Assembly (NCBI GenBank): GCA_945869955.1
Contig: CAMBQP010000009.1
Coordinates: 1-55,608, forward strand
Direction of reading: 5' to 3'
Length of the DNA stretch: 55,608 bases
Origin: Schlesneria paludicola DSM 18645
GTDB lineage: Bacteria; Planctomycetota; Planctomycetia; Planctomycetales; Planctomycetaceae
Shown here: piece after piece, positions 1 to 9,704 of the stretch
Layout of the letters: each line of letters begins with the position of its first letter
How positions within the stretch are numbered: position 1 is the first letter of the stretch
Program-made: the position numbers and the translations under genes
The notes under the pieces: model-generated
The model's database searches: none
Told to the model about the DNA's origin: nothing
Seen by the model: only the letters and a program-made list of their open reading frames with translations

Positions 1-473
<473 letters not shown>

Positions 474-490
474 TCGCGGAAGAGATCCTT

Positions 491-1270
491 GTGCCTGAAA
501 GCCTTTCCTGCCAGCGATTGTGGCCTGAGTCGTTATCGTCCTATGCATTGACGCTACCGACCCCCGCTGAAAACCTTGCCTTGGACGAGGCGTTGCTGGA
601 CATGGTTGAAGCAGATCCCTTGGCAGCAACCCTGCGATTTTGGGAACCCCAGGACTATTTTGTTGTGCTGGGACGCTCGAATCGTGCCGAAACGGAGGTC
701 AATCTTGGGTTTTGCCAATCGGAAGGGATTCCGATCTTGCGACGGGCAAGTGGGGGTGGAACGGTCTTGCTGGGGCCGGGATGTCTCTGTTACACGCTCG
801 CTCTGCCGCTGACCGAGGTTCATCGTCCGCTGGGAGTTTCGCAAGTCACGTCACGATTGATGGAGCGGACTGCAGCGGGATTGCGAGCGGTTCTGCCCGA
901 GATCACGGTCTGTGGCACAAGTGATCTTGTTTGGCGAGAGCGGAAGTTTTCTGGGAATGCTCAACGCTGGCTGCGTCAGTCGTTGATTCATCACGGAACG
1001 CTGTTATACGATTTCGACATCGCAATGTTGTCTCGCTCTCTTTTGCCTCCCACTCGTCAACCAGAATATCGGGATTCTCGCAGCCACTTCGAATTTGTCA
1101 CGAATATTTCCCTTGGTTCCGAGGCCATTCAAAAGGTGCTTAGGTCCGCTTGGGGGGCCAAAGTGAATGAATGTCCGGAAACAGTCCTGGAGGAAACGAG
1201 GAGAATCATGAAATCCCGTGATTTCAACCAGGAAAATTCATGGAATTTGGGTGAATATCGGGTTTCCTGA
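491..1270 (+). CDS. Lipoate-protein ligase A-like protein (BPL/LplA/LipB catalytic domain)
   Basis: A 259-residue protein of the biotin/lipoate ligase fold, which transfers lipoyl or octanoyl groups to lysines of E2 and GcvH proteins in the cytoplasm. It begins with GTG. RRASGGGT at residues 84-91 is the lipoyl-AMP binding loop, and RKFSGNAQR at 151-159 carries the conserved lysine (K152). GTSDLVW just before it resembles the LplA-type segment rather than the LipM cysteine segment, although a Cys (C141) sits there. It lacks the accessory C-terminal domain of E. coli LplA, so it could be a single-domain ligase needing a partner, or an octanoyltransferase. Its position 17 bp after lpdA suggests co-transcription. 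The family is secure; the exact reaction is not. Confidence 0.85.
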   Translation: MPESLSCQRLWPESLSSYALTLPTPAENLALDEALLDMVEADPLAATLRFWEPQDYFVVLGRSNRAETEVNLGFCQSEGIPILRRASGGGTVLLGPGCLCYTLALPLTEVHRPLGVSQVTSRLMERTAAGLRAVLPEITVCGTSDLVWRERKFSGNAQRWLRQSLIHHGTLLYDFDIAMLSRSLLPPTRQPEYRDSRSHFEFVTNISLGSEAIQKVLRSAWGAKVNECPETVLEETRRIMKSRDFNQENSWNLGEYRVS

Positions 1271-1513
1271 AGTTACCGGGTCGTTTTTCGTGTGCCCCGC
1301 GATTTTCATGCGCCCGACCATGAGCGATGACAGGTGATCTCTGTGACATGTGGTCGCGATGAATGGGGCCATTTCCTTCGGGGAAATCATTTTTTTGCGT
1401 CGCCTGGTTCGTGAGGATTGACTTGCACCCGCGAGTCAGGCATGGTTAACGATCGGTGTTGGTATCCCTAGGTGAAATCCCAGGGTGAAAAATTCTTTGA
1501 TGAAGGTTTGATT

Positions 1514-1870
1514 GTGCCCAAGCTCACGGTTGAAGGTTTTGGCGATTTCGAAGTGGCTGCAGGAAAGCGGCTTGTGTTGGCTTTGACTGAAGATGCTGGA
1601 GTTGATCAATTGCATGCGTGCGGGGGTGTTGCTCGATGCACGACTTGCCGAGTCGAGATCCTTGCTGGCGAACCGGCAGAGATGACGGTTGCGGAAAAGG
1701 ATGTCCTGCTGGCCAAAGGGGCGAGTGGTGTGAGATTAAGTTGTCAATTGCAGGTTCAGAATGACATGACTGTTCGCTGTATCAGTCGGTTGCAGGGAAG
1801 TGGTCGGGCGGGACCAGGTCAAGTTCCCTCCGTAGAGATTGCTCCGATCCCTGATTGGACAACGAAATAG
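1514..1870 (+). CDS. 2Fe-2S ferredoxin
   Basis: A 118-residue [2Fe-2S] ferredoxin, a soluble electron carrier. Cysteines at 36, 42, 45 and 77 give the CX5CX2C...C spacing of adrenodoxin/putidaredoxin-type ferredoxins in a HACGGVARCTTC context, followed by RLSCQLQV. I chose the GTG at 1514, which gives MPKLTVEGFG and is preceded by GAAGG about 8 bp upstream. An in-frame GTG at 1472 would add 14 residues of no clear family character. The C-terminus has a Gly/Pro-rich tail of about 30 residues after the last cysteine. It sits 29 bp before the alkaline phosphatase start on the same strand. The redox partner is not evident from the neighbours. Confidence 0.88.
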   Translation: MPKLTVEGFGDFEVAAGKRLVLALTEDAGVDQLHACGGVARCTTCRVEILAGEPAEMTVAEKDVLLAKGASGVRLSCQLQVQNDMTVRCISRLQGSGRAGPGQVPSVEIAPIPDWTTK

Positions 1871-1899
1871 TCTCGTCATTCATTTCATGGGAAGAATCC

Positions 1900-3576
1900 A
1901 TGCGACATGTTGCAACCTGGATGTTGATCGGTTGTGGAATCACGCTGATTGTGTTCATTTCGCCGCTTTTGGGTGGTGACTATCTGCGTGATTTGCAGAC
2001 CGATGCGATTAAGTTGAATCGCGCTGACTTTGGTCACTGGGGACCTGACCCCGACAACTATAAGCTCTGGAGTTCCCATTCGAATCGGCTGATCCCCGTC
2101 TATACGTTCGGAACCATGAATGGCCCGGAGCAAGTCGATTTGCGTTCGTATGAATGGGTGAAAAGCCCGTATCGAAGTGAAGTCGAATTGCAGCGAATTT
2201 ATGGGCGGGTTCCTGCGGAGACGCTGAATCCCCACGCGGAATACTTTGATCAAACGAACCTCTTCCAGATTCAGCAGGGGGCTCTGAATGCGGGGAAAAA
2301 GCACATTTTTCTCGTTGTCTTCGATGGAATGGACTGGCAGACGACTCGGGCGGCTGCCATCTATAAAACCCAATCGGTCGGATACAGTCATGGCCGGGGG
2401 AATGGATTGCATTTTCAGGATTATACGGCCAAGGGAACATCGCAATTTGGGTTCATGTGTACCAGTCCCCACAATAATGGGACCAAGGTCAGTGCAAGTC
2501 AGCAAACGGTTTTGAATCCAGGCGGGACACTTTTCGGCGGATATTCGAGCCTGTTGGGAGGGGTGAATCCCTGGACTTCAGGCAACCATCCGCTGTATTT
2601 GATTTCCGGGAATGCGGATCAGGGGGTTCGCCATGCGTATACAGATTCGTCGAGTTCTGCGACGAGCATGACCGCAGGGCTTAAAACTTATAACAATTGT
2701 GTCAATCTGGATTTTGCCGGAAACCCGGTGCCGACCATTGCACATCTCGCCCAGGAGGCGGGCTATGCGGTCGGTGCTGTCTCGAACGTTCCGATCAGCC
2801 ATGCAACTCCTGCTGCCAGCTATGCGCACAATGTTCATCGTGATGACTATCAGGATCTGACACGCGACCTGATTGGATTAAGATCGGTTAGTCATCCAGA
2901 GTTTTCTTTGTCGGGTCTGGATGTCATCATCGGCGGTGGTTTTGGTGACCTTCGATTTCAAAAAGGGGTCAAAGCGGATGATCAAGAGGCCTCGACAGGT
3001 AACAATTTTGTTCCGGGGAACGCCTATTTGACGGAAGCGGACCTGCATGCGATCGATTACAAAAATGGGGGAAAGTACGTTACGGTAACCCGTGTGGCCG
3101 GGGTAAATGGGGGGAAAAGCCTTTTGACCGCTGCCGAGTTGGCCTGCTCCCAACGGCATCGCCTGCTCGGTTTTTATGGGGTCGGAAAATATGGAGGGCA
3201 TTTGCCCTTTGCCACAGCAGACGGCGATTACAATACGACTGTTGGTCGTTCGAATAAATCCGAGGATTACGATCCAGCAGATCTGGAAGAAAATCCGACT
3301 CTCAGCGAGATGACGTCTGCCGCAATCCAGGTTCTGTCTCAGAACTCCAAAGGATTCTGGTTGATGATGGAAGCGGGTGATGTTGATTGGGCCAATCATG
3401 ACAATAATATCGATAACTCGATTGGTGCGGTTTTCAGCGGTGATGCGGCGGTGAAAACGATTACGGACTGGGTTGAGCAGCACAGCAGCTGGGAAGAGTC
3501 CGTGCTGATCGTGACGGCTGACCACGGCCATTATTTGGTGATAGAGCATCCCGAACTGTTGCGGAAGCCCCAATAA
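1900..3576 (+). CDS. Secreted alkaline phosphatase (PhoA superfamily)
   Basis: A 558-residue phosphomonoesterase of the alkaline phosphatase superfamily. The ATG at 1900 begins a hydrophobic signal segment (MRHVATWMLIGCGITLIVF), so export is likely; an in-frame codon at 1855 only adds a tail overlapping the ferredoxin gene. Metal and catalytic motifs match PhoA: FDGMDW (first aspartate), TDSSSSATSM near residue 250 (nucleophilic serine), E491-x4-D496-x3-H500 in EAGDVDWANH, and TADH with D541/H542. The chain ends only 16 residues after TADH, so the late zinc-binding histidine of E. coli PhoA (H412) has no counterpart. The next 420 bp hold no continuation in any frame I could find. The role is presumably phosphate scavenging. 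Whether the short end is normal for planctomycete homologues I cannot tell. Confidence 0.87.
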   Translation: MRHVATWMLIGCGITLIVFISPLLGGDYLRDLQTDAIKLNRADFGHWGPDPDNYKLWSSHSNRLIPVYTFGTMNGPEQVDLRSYEWVKSPYRSEVELQRIYGRVPAETLNPHAEYFDQTNLFQIQQGALNAGKKHIFLVVFDGMDWQTTRAAAIYKTQSVGYSHGRGNGLHFQDYTAKGTSQFGFMCTSPHNNGTKVSASQQTVLNPGGTLFGGYSSLLGGVNPWTSGNHPLYLISGNADQGVRHAYTDSSSSATSMTAGLKTYNNCVNLDFAGNPVPTIAHLAQEAGYAVGAVSNVPISHATPAASYAHNVHRDDYQDLTRDLIGLRSVSHPEFSLSGLDVIIGGGFGDLRFQKGVKADDQEASTGNNFVPGNAYLTEADLHAIDYKNGGKYVTVTRVAGVNGGKSLLTAAELACSQRHRLLGFYGVGKYGGHLPFATADGDYNTTVGRSNKSEDYDPADLEENPTLSEMTSAAIQVLSQNSKGFWLMMEAGDVDWANHDNNIDNSIGAVFSGDAAVKTITDWVEQHSSWEESVLIVTADHGHYLVIEHPELLRKPQ

Positions 3577-3996
3577 TTCGCGGGATTTGTTTCCTTTTTC
3601 CGGCTTTACGAATCGTGATGGGGTTGGCGACCGAGCGATTTGGCAATCGGTTGATGCGGAAGCGATGCGGCTGATTTGGCTGTGGACGGTGTTGAGACGT
3701 GCCAGTTTCAAGCTGAGTATTCCTCACAATGGGACTGTTAAACAGCTATCTCTGGAAGTTTTTCCAGGGTTTTGCCGAGCCGCTTGTCATGGGGGCACGA
3801 CTTTTTTACGATGGGCGTTCGGTGATCCGGCAGAAATTCTTCAAAACTTTCGCGTTGACCGCAAACGCTTCGTCAAGGTTTGTCGTACAACGGCAGTTGG
3901 AATTCTGCGTTGATCTGGCAAAGTCTTGCCGATTCAGTTGATCTTGGTTGTTTAAATTGTTGTCCGGCTATTTCGTTAGAGACTCCGGGAGCTTGC
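3577..3996 (+). other. Intergenic, no gene recognised (420 bp)
   Basis: Between the alkaline phosphatase stop and the ABC ATPase start there are short open frames (3587-3913 and 3729-3941), but neither resembles a known family nor has a convincing start. There is no tRNA-like fold and no strong hairpin with a T-run. It probably holds the promoter of the ABC operon. Confidence 0.5.
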
Positions 3997-4899
3997 ATGA
4001 GCCAGTCCGAGCCCGTTATTGAAATTCGAAATTTATCCAAAATCTATCGCGATTTTTGGGGGCGTCCGAAGGTACGGGCTCTCAATTCGCTGAGTCTCGA
4101 TGTTCGAAAGGGCGAGGTTTTTGGGTTGCTTGGCCCCAACGGTTCGGGGAAGACGACAACGCTAAAGCTGTTGTTGGGTTTGCTTTTTCCGACCGAGGGA
4201 GAGATCACTATTTTGGGGAAATCTGCCGCAGACGTCAGTAAGAACGAGCGGATTGGGTATTTGCCGGAAGAGTCGTATTTGTATCGATTTCTGAATGCGT
4301 ATGAAACACTCGACTTTTATGGCCGCCTCTTTAACATGACCGCTGCACAGCGGAAAGAGCGTTCCGAAAAATTGCTGGATCTTGTAAAGCTGGCACCCCA
4401 GGCACGTCGCCGACAGTTGAAAGAGTACTCGAAAGGGATGACTCGTCGAATTGGGGTCGCCCAGGCGTTGATCAACGATCCCGATCTGGTGATGCTCGAT
4501 GAGCCGACAAGTGGTTTAGATCCGCTGGGTAGTCGTGACATGAAAGATTTGATTCTTGATCTGAAAAAACAGGGAAAAACGGTTTTGATGTGCAGTCACC
4601 TGCTGGCGGACGTTCAGGATGTCTGCGACCGGATCGCGATTCTTTACGGTGGTGAGCTCAAGGTCATGGATCGGGTGGATACGTTGCTAAAGTCTGAGGA
4701 CAAGACTCAGATCAATACATCCAAGCTGAGTGCCGCAGCGATCAGTGAAGTGGAAGCCGTTTTGAAGCGACATGGTGCCAGCGACGTTTCGGTTGACCAT
4801 CCAACGGCCACCTTGGAAGATCTGTTCTTGAAGACGGTCCAAGAGAGTCGGGATCGTCCTGGGCATCGAAATGTTGCTGATCGGACTTCCGCTACTTAA
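3997..4899 (+). CDS. ABC transporter ATP-binding protein (ABC-2 type)
   Basis: A 300-residue nucleotide-binding subunit that would power the permease encoded next. Walker A is GPNGSGKTT at about 46-54, the signature is YSKGMTRR at about 144-151 (an LSGGQ variant typical of CcmA/NatA-like ABC-2 exporters), Walker B is LVMLDEP at about 164-170 with SGLDP as D-loop, and the H-loop His lies in CSHLL. After the ATPase domain there are about 80 residues of the C-terminal extension found in ABC-2 ATPases. ATG at 3997 gives MSQSEP; an upstream in-frame extension from 3880 lacks family character. The gene is followed at 75 bp by its membrane partner, so the two form one transporter. Substrate unknown; the domain type suggests an exporter. 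Confidence 0.93.
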   Translation: MSQSEPVIEIRNLSKIYRDFWGRPKVRALNSLSLDVRKGEVFGLLGPNGSGKTTTLKLLLGLLFPTEGEITILGKSAADVSKNERIGYLPEESYLYRFLNAYETLDFYGRLFNMTAAQRKERSEKLLDLVKLAPQARRRQLKEYSKGMTRRIGVAQALINDPDLVMLDEPTSGLDPLGSRDMKDLILDLKKQGKTVLMCSHLLADVQDVCDRIAILYGGELKVMDRVDTLLKSEDKTQINTSKLSAAAISEVEAVLKRHGASDVSVDHPTATLEDLFLKTVQESRDRPGHRNVADRTSAT

Positions 4900-4973
4900 T
4901 TGCATTTTCATTGTGTTTGTCGCGGCACTGTTGCCTTCCTGGTTACGCACACTCCTCAGCAACGGTCATTGTC

Positions 4974-6596
4974 ATGTATTTTGATCCAGCGGAAAATTTT
5001 ATTTACCCCCCCTACGCAATCTACAATTGGATGATTGTTGCAGGGTTTTTCACGGCTGTTGTTTTAGTCGTCTCGTTGTTGACTTTGCTGGTCTCAAAAG
5101 GGTCCAGTGGATTTGGAGTCTTCTTTACCGAGCTGATCGGTATGCTGAAAGATGTGTTTTCGCTCTCGCCCCGGCGAATTTGGGCATTGACGCGATTAAC
5201 ATTTATGGAAGCTTATCGGCGGAAAGCACTGGCCGTATTTGTGGTGTTTGGCCTGCTTTTCATGTTCGCCGGTTGGTTCATGGGGGACTCGAAAGAGATT
5301 CAGCCTGACCAAGTCAAGGTCTACATAAGCTTCGTGTTGACGGCAGTGAGCTGGTTGACGCTACCTGTCGTGTTGATTCTCGCCTGTTTTGGGATTCCTG
5401 AAGACATTCGTCTCCGTTCCATTCACACGGTCGTGACGAAACCCGCTCGCCGGATTGAAATCGTGTTGGGGCGAATGATTGGGGTTTCGATGATTGGTTG
5501 GCTGGTTCTTTCAGTCATGTCCGTAGTCGGATACCTCTGGATTGTTCGTCAGATTCCACAAGCGTCCCAAGAATTGTTGAAATGCCGTGTCCCAATTTAC
5601 GGTCTAGTAAGCTTCAAGGATCGGGAAGGGAATTATGGCAAAGAGGGGATCAATGTTGGGGATATTTGGGCGTTCCGTAGCTACATTGAGGGTGCGACGA
5701 AATCCCGAGCCGAATGGCGATTTTTTAATGTGGACGAGACGATGCTGGATTCCGAAGGAAACCTGCGTCTCGAAAACTCGTTTTCAGCCTTCCGCAGTTA
5801 TAAAGGGGACATGACTCGTCCCTTATTCTATGATATTAAGCTGTTTAATATCGAGCACCCGGAAATTTCTTATACTACCCAACCTCAGCCCGTGAACGAG
5901 TTTCGCAGCAAGCAAGATATCATTCCGCGAAAGGTGACTGTTGACGATGTTCAGTATGACATTCTGAACGATCTGACAACGAAAGGAAGCGATAAAGTAC
6001 CCAAGGGGATCCTGGGGATTGAAGTCGCTTGTATTGACCGTGATCAGTACATTGGGATGGCGAGATCCGACTTGTTCATTCGGATGCCTGATCGCCCATT
6101 TTGGGTAGGGTACTGGAAGGCAATTTTTGGGACCGCATTAACAGTGTTGTTGGTATCGATGATTGGGGTTGCGGCCAGTACCATGGTTAAGGCTCCGATC
6201 GCGGCAGTGCTGACCGCAGTGATGTACATTCTTTCGGGAAAAAATCCGCATCAATTCATGGATCAACTGGTCGCAGGTCAGGTTCAGGGTGGTGGGGTTC
6301 TGGAATCGGTCTATCGTCTCGTGATGCACTTGGGCCCCTCAACTGAGCTACCTGCGAATCCAGCGTTTACGGTTGTACAGATTTTTGATTCGATTTTGAT
6401 GAACTTCCTTTGGTTGTGTAAGCAGGTGATTCCTCGCTCACAATATTTCAATATGCCTGAATATGTTGCCAATGGATTTGATGTTCCTTGGGCAACCTCG
6501 CTGATACCAAGTTTGTTGGTCACCTCTGCTTTCATAATACCTTGCGTGATGATGGGATATTTCGCGCTACGAACTCGCGAATTGGAGTCCAAATGA
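4974..6596 (+). CDS. ABC-2 type permease subunit with large extracytoplasmic domain
   Basis: A 540-residue integral membrane protein pairing with the upstream ATPase. Hydrophobic segments occur near the N-terminus (YAIYNWMIVAGFFTAVVLVV), at KALAVFVVFGLLFMFAGWF, at two closely following helices, then at GTALTVLLVSMIGVAAS and in a C-terminal helix. Between them lies a hydrophilic domain of about 190 residues (roughly 195-385), presumably outside the membrane. FMEAYRRKALAVF and the VVTKPARRIEIVLGR stretch are typical of ABC-2 permeases of planctomycetes, as I recall. I chose ATG at 4974; a TTG at 4911 would add a Cys/His-rich leader with no family character. Its TGA overlaps the ATG of the next gene (ATGA), indicating translational coupling. 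Confidence 0.87.
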   Translation: MYFDPAENFIYPPYAIYNWMIVAGFFTAVVLVVSLLTLLVSKGSSGFGVFFTELIGMLKDVFSLSPRRIWALTRLTFMEAYRRKALAVFVVFGLLFMFAGWFMGDSKEIQPDQVKVYISFVLTAVSWLTLPVVLILACFGIPEDIRLRSIHTVVTKPARRIEIVLGRMIGVSMIGWLVLSVMSVVGYLWIVRQIPQASQELLKCRVPIYGLVSFKDREGNYGKEGINVGDIWAFRSYIEGATKSRAEWRFFNVDETMLDSEGNLRLENSFSAFRSYKGDMTRPLFYDIKLFNIEHPEISYTTQPQPVNEFRSKQDIIPRKVTVDDVQYDILNDLTTKGSDKVPKGILGIEVACIDRDQYIGMARSDLFIRMPDRPFWVGYWKAIFGTALTVLLVSMIGVAASTMVKAPIAAVLTAVMYILSGKNPHQFMDQLVAGQVQGGGVLESVYRLVMHLGPSTELPANPAFTVVQIFDSILMNFLWLCKQVIPRSQYFNMPEYVANGFDVPWATSLIPSLLVTSAFIIPCVMMGYFALRTRELESK

Positions 6597-7942
6597 ACAA
6601 CATGACCTCACAACAGCGAAAGCTGGTCTATTTGATCGGCATTATTGTCCTGCTGATTCCGATCATCTGGCTGAGTCTTCCTTCGGATGGAAAGAACAAA
6701 CCTGGGGGGGTTCTTTCGCAATTACGATCTCAGTATGAACTGGGTGAATCGGATTTGGGGGATGTGGACGCATCGAGTGCCGCGATGAATCTGGTTTTGC
6801 TGGGGATGCGTGGCGTCGCAGTGAACTTGCTCTGGATGGATCTTGATCTGCAGAAAGATATGAAACGCTGGGCAGAAATGCAGGCAACGACCGAGTCGAT
6901 CGTGCGGCTACAGCCTCACTATGAAAAAGTCTGGGACTTCAACGGCTGGAACCTTGCTTACAATACTTCTGCGGAATGGGATGCGGTACCAGATCGATAC
7001 TACTGGGTTAAGCAAGGTGCCAAGTTTCTCAAGCGTGGCGTTGAACGAAATAAACGCTCAACCGAGTTGTTGTATCGAACGGGGAAGGTGATTGAGCATA
7101 AGATTGGGTACGCGGACGAATCGATTGATTATCGACGATACTTTCTTAGCGATCCTGATCCGGCCTTCAACAAGGGTCCCGATCCCACGATCAATCCAGA
7201 AGGAAAAGACAATTTTCTGGTTGGGAAAGAGTGGTTCGATCTCGCGTGTGAGAGCGAGTTGACTCGGCCTCAACACATTTTGGACCGCAGTCTATTCCGA
7301 GCGACGCCCGCTCGCTGCCAATTCGACTATGCTCAATCCCTGCAAAAGGATGGAAAGTTTGGCGAAGAAACTCGTGCAGCGTGGGAGCAGGCTCGTAAAG
7401 ATTGGACCGAAGTTTACGGTCGCGAAATCTACCATGCACAGATTGGCGTGGAAGAGTCGGATATTCGTCTGGAGATGACCGAGGAAGAGATCAAGCAAGT
7501 GGCGGGCAATCCGGACGACGAACTTCGTGTCCGCAGAGCCGTGGACGCCTATCAGAAAATGACTAACTATCGATATTGGCGTACGCGAGCATTCGCGGAA
7601 GCTGAGCAGGATACCGCGGAAGCTCATCGGAGTATTTTTGAGGCAAAGCAAGCTTATAAGGCACAGGAATTTGACAACGCTCGTAAAGCAGCGCTCAGCG
7701 GGATGGAGGGTTTTGACAAACTGTTGAAGCGCCCCGAATATGCAATCTTGGTTGAAGAAGATTTGCTGTGTGAAGAATGTCTGCTCGGATGGAAGATCTG
7801 GGATGACATTTACAAGGTGGCTGGCGAAAAGATTCCTGACGAGTTTCCACTCAAATGGTTGTTGGAACTCAAGCAGGGAAATGAGCAGTTAATGGCCAGT
7901 GTGAACAAGCAGTTCCGTCGACTCTTCCAAGACAATCGCTGA
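6593..7942 (+). CDS. Membrane-anchored protein of unknown function, helical-repeat-like
   Basis: A 449-residue protein with one N-terminal membrane helix (residues about 9-26, KLVYLIGIIVLLIPIIWLSL) and a long soluble part rich in Arg, Glu, Tyr and Trp. Segments such as LLGMRGVAVNLLWMDLDLQK and IVRLQPHYEKVWDFNGWNLA look like TPR-type helical hairpins, and the C-terminal half is strongly charged and helical. The start overlaps the permease stop by ATGA, so it is made with the ABC transporter and is probably an accessory or scaffold subunit. Similar proteins occur in other planctomycetes, in some cases labelled 'IRE (iron responsive element)'; I know no experimentally shown function. No enzymatic motif is visible. 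Confidence 0.8.
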   Translation: MNNMTSQQRKLVYLIGIIVLLIPIIWLSLPSDGKNKPGGVLSQLRSQYELGESDLGDVDASSAAMNLVLLGMRGVAVNLLWMDLDLQKDMKRWAEMQATTESIVRLQPHYEKVWDFNGWNLAYNTSAEWDAVPDRYYWVKQGAKFLKRGVERNKRSTELLYRTGKVIEHKIGYADESIDYRRYFLSDPDPAFNKGPDPTINPEGKDNFLVGKEWFDLACESELTRPQHILDRSLFRATPARCQFDYAQSLQKDGKFGEETRAAWEQARKDWTEVYGREIYHAQIGVEESDIRLEMTEEEIKQVAGNPDDELRVRRAVDAYQKMTNYRYWRTRAFAEAEQDTAEAHRSIFEAKQAYKAQEFDNARKAALSGMEGFDKLLKRPEYAILVEEDLLCEECLLGWKIWDDIYKVAGEKIPDEFPLKWLLELKQGNEQLMASVNKQFRRLFQDNR

Positions 7943-7949
7943 GGAAGAG

Positions 7950-8633
7950 ATGCCAGACTGGAGTCAAGTGATTTCACAGACGGTTGAGCATGTGCAGCAG
8001 ACATTAGCAGGGGATAGCTCTGGGCATGACTGGTGGCACATTGATCGTGTGCGTCGGAATGCTGTTCAGATTGCAACAGAAGAGAATGCGGATCTTTTGA
8101 TTGTGGAACTCGCCGCTCTGCTGCACGATATTGCAGACTGGAAATTTCATGACGGTGATCTGTCCGCCGGGTCCCTTGCCGCTCGAAATTGGTTGGCGAA
8201 GCTTGGTGTCGATGACTTCACGGTCAATCAAGTGAGCGAGATTATTGCTGGCGTTTCATTTAAAGGTGCAGGCGTTGCGACCGAGATGCCGACCCTCGAA
8301 GGGCGATGTGTGCAAGATGGCGATCGACTCGACGCCATCGGTGCCATCGGGATCGCCAGGGCATTTGCATTTGGGGGGCACTTTGGCCGTCCGATGTACG
8401 ATCCGGAGATCGCGGCAGAATTGCATCAGTCGTTCGCCGCGTATCAGACCAAGTCAGGTCCAACCATCAATCATTTTTATGAGAAGCTGCTGCTGCTCAA
8501 GAATCGTATGCAAACCGTGACGGGAAAGAGGATGGCTCTCGAGCGTCACCAGTTTATGGAACTCTTTCTGCAGCGGTTTTTTGACGAGTGGAATGGTGGT
8601 CGCGGCGAACCTGTCAGGGGTTCGGCGCCATGA
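7950..8633 (+). CDS. HD-domain phosphohydrolase
   Basis: A 227-residue metal-dependent hydrolase of the HD superfamily (YedJ/YpgQ-like group). The metal ligands are visible as HDWWHIDRV near residue 25, LLHDIADWKF near residue 56, and a downstream aspartate in QDGDRLDAIGAIGIAR. It starts 7 bp after the preceding gene and therefore closes the operon that begins with the ABC ATPase. Members of the group hydrolyse nucleotides or other phosphate esters; the substrate cannot be inferred here. The C-terminal sequence NHFYEKLLLLKNRMQT is the usual family ending. It is convergent with the spermidine synthase gene, 52 bp away. Confidence 0.88.
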   Translation: MPDWSQVISQTVEHVQQTLAGDSSGHDWWHIDRVRRNAVQIATEENADLLIVELAALLHDIADWKFHDGDLSAGSLAARNWLAKLGVDDFTVNQVSEIIAGVSFKGAGVATEMPTLEGRCVQDGDRLDAIGAIGIARAFAFGGHFGRPMYDPEIAAELHQSFAAYQTKSGPTINHFYEKLLLLKNRMQTVTGKRMALERHQFMELFLQRFFDEWNGGRGEPVRGSAP

Positions 8634-8685
8634 GGACCTCGAAGATTTTTCGAGGACCTCGATTTCCAAGCGGATTGCAGGTGAG

Positions 8686-9600
8686 TCATCTTCTGCTGAG
8701 CCGTGGCGGTTGATGCAGTGTGTAAATCTCGGTTTCCGCTGCGATTCGATTTCGAATGTAGAGTGGCGATTGCAATAAGCCGAGCAAAGCCTGACCATCA
8801 AACATCTTCAGCGGACCGTTCGTTGATTGCTGTAATAACGAATCGGTACGATTGGGATCTGGTCGTAGGTCGAGTATCTTGTCGCTGGCGAGAGCCAATC
8901 CCCATGGTGAGCCATAAGTCGGGACATTGGCAGTCACGACGGATGTTTGCCGGAAGACGGAAGAAATCGTTTTGAGTGTTTTGGCCAAGGGGGTGATGAG
9001 CGGCGGAGCAAGCGATCCCGCCTGATTCATGAACACTCCACCGGGTGCCAGAGCCTGTTGGCAAAGCGTAAAGAATTCGCGGGTAAAAAGTTTAAAAGCG
9101 GGTCCGGATTCGATGGGATCCGTCAGATCCGCGATGATAACGTCCCAGCCACGAGTTTGGGCGATGACGTCAAAAGCATCTGCAATTTCGATACGAACCC
9201 GGCGATCGTTGAGCGAGCCTTGATGAATTTCCGGCAACCATTCGCGACAGGCCTCGACTGCGATTCCATCAATGTCGACCAGCAGAATTTCTTCGACATC
9301 ATTCCACTTGAGCGCTTCGCGTGCTGCTCCCCCATCAGCCCCGCCAGCGATCAAGACTCGACGTGGTTGTCCATGCATGACGAACGGAGTATGGATCAAA
9401 GGTTCATGATAGAGAAATTCATCACCTGTGCAGGTTTGCCAGCGACGATCCAACACCAGCGCCTTTCCATAAGTGCCACTTTCAACGATCATCAGTTCCT
9501 GAAAGGGGGTTTGACATTGAACGAGCACCTTGTTGATCCGGTGCTGCCAGATGTCGTCTGGGGTGAGAATTTCACCAATCCATTCCTCTGCCGTCTCCAT
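8686..9600 (-). CDS. speE: Spermidine synthase (polyamine aminopropyltransferase)
   Basis: A 304-residue aminopropyltransferase that transfers the aminopropyl group from decarboxylated S-adenosylmethionine to putrescine. Family hallmarks are EWIGEILTPDDIWQHRI at the N-terminus, LDRRWQTCTGDEFLYHE, the nucleotide-binding loop IAGGADGGAAREAL (a GGADGG variant of GGGDGG), the acidic EILLVDID segment, and the active-site IIADLTDP region. I placed the start at the ATG at 9600 (METAEEW); a GTG at 9648 would add 16 basic residues. It is convergent with the HD gene and is followed upstream on the same strand by the MBL gene. Polyamine specificity is not certain from sequence alone. Confidence 0.92.
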   Translation of the reverse strand: METAEEWIGEILTPDDIWQHRINKVLVQCQTPFQELMIVESGTYGKALVLDRRWQTCTGDEFLYHEPLIHTPFVMHGQPRRVLIAGGADGGAAREALKWNDVEEILLVDIDGIAVEACREWLPEIHQGSLNDRRVRIEIADAFDVIAQTRGWDVIIADLTDPIESGPAFKLFTREFFTLCQQALAPGGVFMNQAGSLAPPLITPLAKTLKTISSVFRQTSVVTANVPTYGSPWGLALASDKILDLRPDPNRTDSLLQQSTNGPLKMFDGQALLGLLQSPLYIRNRIAAETEIYTLHQPPRLSRR

Positions 9601-9704
9601 CCGTTCGGCCTTTCTGTTGCGTTTCCCCTGCTGCTTGACTGGAAGCACGGGAAGTGAGTGCGGCGTCTCTCAAAATATCTCGATGGGAATCAGGTGTTTA
9701 GCGA

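Noticed and set aside
3587-3913. Continuation of alkaline phosphatase after the stop by frameshift
   Set aside because: None of the frames contains a phosphatase-like ending or a suitable His motif.
8947-9657. Plus-strand open frame of 236 codons opposite speE
   Set aside because: Antisense to spermidine synthase; no family.
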